DNA of 64,000 nt from Proteles cristata cristata. Taxonomy: Eukaryota; Chordata; Mammalia; Carnivora; Hyaenidae. The notes under the pieces are model-generated. The model made no database searches, was not told the DNA's origin, and was given only the letters and a program-made list of their open reading frames with translations. Positions 12,312 through 64,000 of this stretch are shown one piece after another (positions within the stretch are counted from its first letter, which is position 1; every line of letters begins with the position of its first letter). The stretch lies in NCBI GenBank assembly GCA_017311185.1, contig JAESUZ010005166.1, forward strand, positions 558,001 through 622,000, read 5' to 3'. A program made the position numbers and the translations under genes.

Positions 12312-13441
12312 TTTATTCTCCCAAGCATATACCTCCCTTGTATATAAGAATCTCTAACAAAAGGAAATCTCTTCTATGACTGCAAATAGAGATTCCTGAA
12401 AACTCTAAAGTATTCATTAGAAAAAAAAAACAAAAACAAAAACAAAAAAACCCTAACCTATTAGGCATCTCAATAGGCACATACATTTAAAAACCAATCT
12501 ATTTTATGGCTTCCGCTTCAATTTAATGCATGACCAAAGGTCCCAGGGATTGAAGAATCTTATTAGCAGCCAACAGCTAAATGGATGACAATATTTCTCG
12601 CATTCATAATCTCAAAATTTTAAAAGAAAACTATTCACTGTAGTCTTAGAAAACCTTGGAGATAATTCTATTTTAAAAACATACTTACCACAAACAAATA
12701 CAAGGGCGACAAATAAGAAAATAGATTGTGTTCTATCTTTGTAAACTCGTTCCATTTCAAAATGTATTCTTTAGGGCCGGGGAAATTTCCTATACAAGTG
12801 AAACTAAACATTTGTTCCCTTTGCATTGAAAAATATTTACAGTACACAGAACTACAAGCTAAGAGTGTATATCTGCTTATATTGCTGGCCAGTGATACAG
12901 ATGAACAAGAGCACAAGGTGCTTATTCAGTTATCTGAGCATTACATTTGTATAGAGATGTTATTGTAGGGCAACTGTGGAAACATTAGAAAATATTAACG
13001 AGTACCAGCCCTTGTGTAAAACACCACACAAGATGCCAAGGTATTATACATTCACTGTGGTAAAAACTGTACATATGTATTCTGTGCATCTTCAACATTG
13101 TAAAATTTACATTATAATTTTTTCATCTTTCAAAATTCTGAGTTGAAAAAAGTCTGTTTTTTTTTTCTTTTGCCAGACAAAAGTGATTATTAACTGACTG
13201 ATTTGGCTTGTGAAACTGTTTATAAAATTCTTTGCTAAAGTCTCTTCATGAATGTCTTTTACTGATGTCCTCATGAAGAAAAACTAAATTTTGCAAGTTT
13301 TAAACAGATATTTCCACATCTTTGTTGGCTAGCATCATGATATACATAATAATGGTATATGTAATAATAGTCCATAGTAATGTGAAATACAAAACTTTGT
13401 TCTGTAAGTCTATTTTGGTCTCAGAGCAAAGTCCATTTCTT
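12312..13441 (-). other. JAK2: JAK2 3' UTR (proximal part; distal end uncertain)
   Basis: AT-rich, repeat-free sequence directly follows the stop codon. A minus-strand AATAAA lies at 12312-12317, giving a UTR of about 1.1 kb. Human JAK2 mRNAs have 3' UTRs of about 1.4 kb and, in longer forms, about 3 kb (from memory), so the transcript may run on. Further minus-strand AATAAA hexamers are at 10683-10688 and 10401-10406. The choice of site cannot be settled from sequence alone. Confidence 0.55.
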
Positions 13442-59776
<46,335 letters not shown>

Positions 59777-60369
59777 CTAAAACAAAACTGAAAGAGAAAT
59801 GACCACCTTTCTCCATGACAGGTAAATGCGCCAAGTGGGGAAAGGAGACGTGACTGGCGTCTGTGCACTATAAACCCTGAAGGTTTTGTCTGGAGATGTG
59901 AAATACATAAAAATTCTGAGTTACCACAAGTGTTCAGCAGAGGATATGTTAATTCTCTTCCCCTAAGGAAATGAGGACTTAGTCTAGTTAATAACAGAGT
60001 CTCTAAAAACTTGTTTTCTCTGATTATCTTACAGACCTTTTTTTTGGCACTATGTTGCAAATATTTCCCATGATGCCATACACCAAAATTTATCTGAATT
60101 CTGGAAATGGTTACATTTTGTTGGAAGCTACTATTGTTCATTAAGCAAACATACTTCTTTGGCATACATTATTTTCTAAATCATTTTCAATAACTCCTGA
60201 TAATTTCTTTGTAATCAAAATGATTCCGCTTAGAAATGACTCTTCAGTAATTCTGTCTCTATATAAAATATCCTAAAGAAGAGAGATAACTACCCTTCTG
60301 CTCAAATATCTGACAAATGAAAAAAATTCTATTTCTGAAGGTAGAACTACATTAAATTTCCATACTTTC

Positions 60370-60580
60370 CCATGTACTAATCCTTCTTCCCATCACCCAT
60401 TTCCTACCTGGTTGGCTCTTACTCATTCCAAAAGTCTCAGTGTAAGCATCATCCAATCCAAGTAACCTCTCTCAATGACTATATTAGATGCTCCTCCCTT
60501 TGTCTGACAGGATTCTGTGCACCATTCCATAGTATCATTTATCACTCTATCCTATATTTGAGTATTCATAGCTAGTGCTT
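60370..60580 (+). repeat. L2 LINE 3' end (diverged)
   Basis: AAGTAACCTCTCTCAATGAC, TGCTCCTCCCTTTGTCTGAC and CTGTGCACCATTCC fit the L2 3' end. Confidence 0.45.
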
Positions 60581-61179
60581 GAGCTGGCTCATGCTGAGAG
60601 ATTGTTACAATAGAAAGCTATTGAGCTGATCGCTAAAGGGCCATCATTAAAATTTAAGTTATATAAAGCTACAAATAAATTATATTAAAAATATAGGTAA
60701 TATGCAAAATGTATCACTTCCAAATTATTTTATATTTAAATTTTTACTTTACATTTTACTACTATCCTTTTGAGGTTGTTTACATCTCTCATACATGAGT
60801 GGTAAAGAAGACTGGCTATCGTTCATCTCTTCCCAATTCTACATTCAGGCACGTCAGGTTGATACCCTGAAATTGTCCATAGACAGGATTTATACCACAG
60901 ATAACAGCAAAGACAACAAACTAATCAGATCTTTGGGTTTTTGAGAACTGGCTATTACACGCTGACCCGCAAACCCCTGCCTTTTCCCTTCCCTAATGGA
61001 CCTGAAGTCCCCCAGGGACACTCTTACTTGAATAGCAGAGGTGCTGGAGAGTCACTGACATGGCACACAGGGCAGTATAAATTCATCATCACTGATTTCA
61101 AACATGCTTGCAGCATTACCATCAATTTTCAACACTTCTCTGGTTCAACTAATCCCCCACAAAGTTCCACAACTAGGTC

Positions 61180-62620
61180 AACCCTCTGAAATTTCCTCAA
61201 ACCGCCTACCCTTTTCTGCCTGAACCCTCAGCTGTATTCCTCCTTACTTTCAGCAAATGACTTCATCTCTCTCCTAGAGGTAAAAAGACTTCTTTAAGAA
61301 GAGCTCCCTTGATATCCTGCTAGCAAACTTACAAACGTCTACACTCATTCCCTCCTCCCTCGCACCTCCAACAATAAATGAGGTAAAGCCCCTTCTTTGT
61401 GTATTTACCTGGAGTCTCTCTTTTCCTCTCTATACATCCACCCTCTTGTTTCTCTTTGACCCGCAAAATACTAACATTGATCCCACCTTAAATATAAAAT
61501 CTCTTTATCCCACATATCCCTCCAGCAGCAACCTATCTGGGCTGTTTTTTAGCGTTTATACAGCCATTTCCATTTACTTTTCAATTCACTCCAGTCTAGA
61601 TTCTGCTCCATCATTTTACAGAAAATGCTTTTGCTAAACCCAAGAAAAACTACAATGTTGCTAAAATCAAATTTCCATCCTTTATTTGTTATTTGTCAGC
61701 AGCATCCAACAACATCATTTACGAGCAGAGTCTCTTCTTAAACTCTCTCCCCTTAGTTTTCCTGATTTTATTCCTGTCTCTTGGGATACTCTTCAGTCTT
61801 CTTTACAGGTTCATTCCCCTTTACCTGGTGACTAAATGTTAAAGTTCCTCAAGACTTAATTATGGGCCCTCTTCTCTTCTTATTTATACTCTCCTCTCTA
61901 GATTCTCTGTATCCAAATGACATAGTGCTGACCTCTAAACTCCATATCCTGATCGTGCAAAAGCAAGTCAATCTATACATTTAATTTCAATGCCCCAAAA
62001 ACTCCTTAAACAATGTGTCAAACCAAACTCCTGAGTTCTGCTAATGTCTTCTCCTAAAAGATCCTCTTACAGCATTTCCTATCTAAGTAAATAACACCAA
62101 GAAGCATCCTTGATGCCACATTCTCCTTCATTCCGCATTATTCCATTCATCACCACATTCTCCTGATTTTACCTTCTAAATATATCTCTTAGTTGCCCAT
62201 TTTCCTCACTACTAACTCATTACTAACTGCATCTCCTGGAGGAAATACTGCAATAGCCTTACTCTCTGCGTGACCAGAATTTCCATTTACTCTTCCCACC
62301 GTTTGATTTATTTTCTACACTGGAGTCATGGGGATCTTTTAAAATCACAAATTTAATTATTTCACCTTTACTTAATCCTCTTGCATGTTTCCTGAGAGTT
62401 CTCTTGTCAACATAGTTCTAAGCTTCTAGGTTCTGGTCTAGCCCCTGCTAACTCTTCGGGCTCTAGCCATACTGACTCCCTTCACTCTTAATGCTCCCTT
62501 CTGCTACAAGGCCTTTTCCACGAGTCTCCACACAATCCATCACTCCCCTCCCTGCCCATTAAATTCTACTCTTTTTTCAGGTTTTAAAAGTCACACTCTG
62601 TTCCTTTTCATAATAATTAA
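61180..62620 (+). repeat. Long decayed LINE-like pyrimidine-rich tract
   Basis: TATGGGCCCTCTTCTCTTC, ACTGCAATAGCCTTACTCTC, CAAGGCCTTTTCCACGAG and TTTTTTCAGGTTTTAAAAG in this order recall an ancient mammalian LINE consensus on the plus strand. Family uncertain; no open frame of note. Confidence 0.4.
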
Positions 62621-63554
62621 TTATATATAAATGAGCAAATATATAAAAGTTAATAAAAGTCTGGAAAGCACAGAGGAGAGCTTCAGGAAGTACAGAATAA
62701 ACACTGAAAAGACTTAAAAACATAATTATTAAAATACAAATGATTCTCACTTTATCTACTTTTGTCAAAACAGTTACCAAGAGCCTTACTAAATTTGGAA
62801 TGCAATTTACATAAACATTTTACAAAAATGCAAAATACATAGCTATCAATGACTACTTTTTAATAAGGCTTTTGAAAACACATTTGGATATAAAAAGAGT
62901 AGTTTAAAGTAACAACATACAATAAGGCTTTCTACTTTGAGGCCTAGCATAAAGGACCGGCCATACATCCTGAGGGAAGACCATGGGAATGTGTGATTTT
63001 CTCAAACATGGAGAATCCACTTCAGCGTCACACTGTCAGAACTAGGTTTGTTAGAAACACTAAAATTTTTTCAAGAGACTTAAAGCTATTAACTCTTGAA
63101 GCATAACAACATTTTTCCTCATGCTTTTATTATATAAAGTTTTTAAAGAATTCTAAAATTGAGGTTCCTAAAGGCTCTGAAATTGAGCCTTGGCTTAGAA
63201 ACAATATTATTTTTTGTACTATAAAATAAAATCTGCAGCTTATTATTATAGTTGGAGTAGGATTAGAAACTTTATTATTCACTTAGTGTTTTAGAAAAGG
63301 GAGTCCAGTGAGATGAACTGAGTAGCTGAGTTGGTATGTAAGTGGCCTTGATCCTGGCCTAATATTTATAAACTCAGCAATTTCCTTTAAACTCACTGCA
63401 TTCTTGAGTTCTCTTCTTCCCACCCTTTAGAAACTTAGGATTTTAAAGAGCAGATAAAGAATGAAAACACAAAAATCTTATGCATTTCCTTCACTTTCTA
63501 CACTCTAATAACTAAGCCATCACATCAAATTAGGAGTTGGCATACAAAACAATA

Positions 63555-63670
63555 CCTAATACACACACATGCCCAAAGAACTGCACAAACACACACATAC
63601 AAGTGCATATGTACACCCAGAAGCAGATGCTCACAGACAGGGACACACCTAACACACAGGTACAGACACA
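63555..63670 (+). repeat. AC-rich low-complexity patch
   Basis: Short interrupted ACACAC runs, not a clean microsatellite. Confidence 0.6.
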
Positions 63671-64000
63671 AAGAGATGCATCTTACATGTATTTTTTAAG
63701 TCTGGGAGGGAATATGTATTTTATTAACTAATCAGAGAGCCATATCCTACTGGAAATTTCTGGGAACAAAACAGTTTATTTCATTCTGCCAGCAACTTAT
63801 CATTTATCTGTTCTCCTACCAATCTTGAATATTTTAACACTGAGTAGAATTTCTTAATTGTTTCTCAGAATTAAGCAGTAAATGAGAATTCAGAAAATAT
63901 CAGTTGAGTTAAATTATATTAAAAATGCAAGCAATGCAAGAATGACTTGCTTCAAGATAGGCAGGTATTATTTACCTAACATTAACATGTCATGGTATGA

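Overview
This is nuclear DNA from a carnivoran, almost certainly a cat (Felidae). More than forty copies of a tRNA-Lys-derived CAN-SINE of the felid type (head GGGGCGCCTGGGTGGC, TC-rich 3' part, A-rich tail) lie on both strands, along with carnivore-type LINE-1 3' ends and a Tigger1-like DNA transposon. The DNA is AT-rich and has no bacterial, plasmid or phage organisation. Nearly all the open reading frames of 60-140 codons are chance frames or lie inside repeats. The one real gene is JAK2, the Janus kinase 2 tyrosine kinase, on the minus strand. Exons 7 to 25 (human numbering) can be placed to the base from 59726 down to the stop codon at 13442. Each has AG/GT intron borders, and they join without a frame break into 926 codons covering the C-terminal FERM lobes, SH2, the JH2 pseudokinase and the JH1 kinase. 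The start codon and exons 1-6 lie beyond base 64000. Layout: 1-12300 is the flank downstream of JAK2, with SINE clusters, an old LINE-1 piece, MIRs, two LTR fragments around an unidentified GC-richer block, and possibly the far end of a long JAK2 3' UTR. 12300-13441 is the proximal 3' UTR. 13442-15703 holds exons 25-23 (end of the kinase domain). A 9.8 kb intron follows, then exons 22-20 (25499-27207: catalytic loop, activation loop, glycine loop and catalytic lysine). A 10.2 kb intron (27208-37425) carries a MaLR LTR with a U6 snRNA fragment inside it, a minisatellite, a LINE-1 end, a 3'UTR-like retrocopy and many SINEs. Exons 19-12 (37426-49424) encode JH2 and the JH2-JH1 linker. Exons 11-7 (50109-59726) encode SH2 and part of FERM. 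59727-64000 is the 3' part of intron 6. I found no undescribed biological system. The points worth a second look are local: a SINE nine bases from the exon 20 splice donor and another close to the exon 24 donor, weak splice sites around exon 21, a tail-less U6 fragment with a perfect target-site duplication, a 583 bp poly(A)-tailed insertion with a 19 bp duplication, several nested SINEs, a minisatellite, and a few residues where this JAK2 differs from the human protein as I remember it. Human residue numbers and human comparisons throughout are from memory, not from an alignment.
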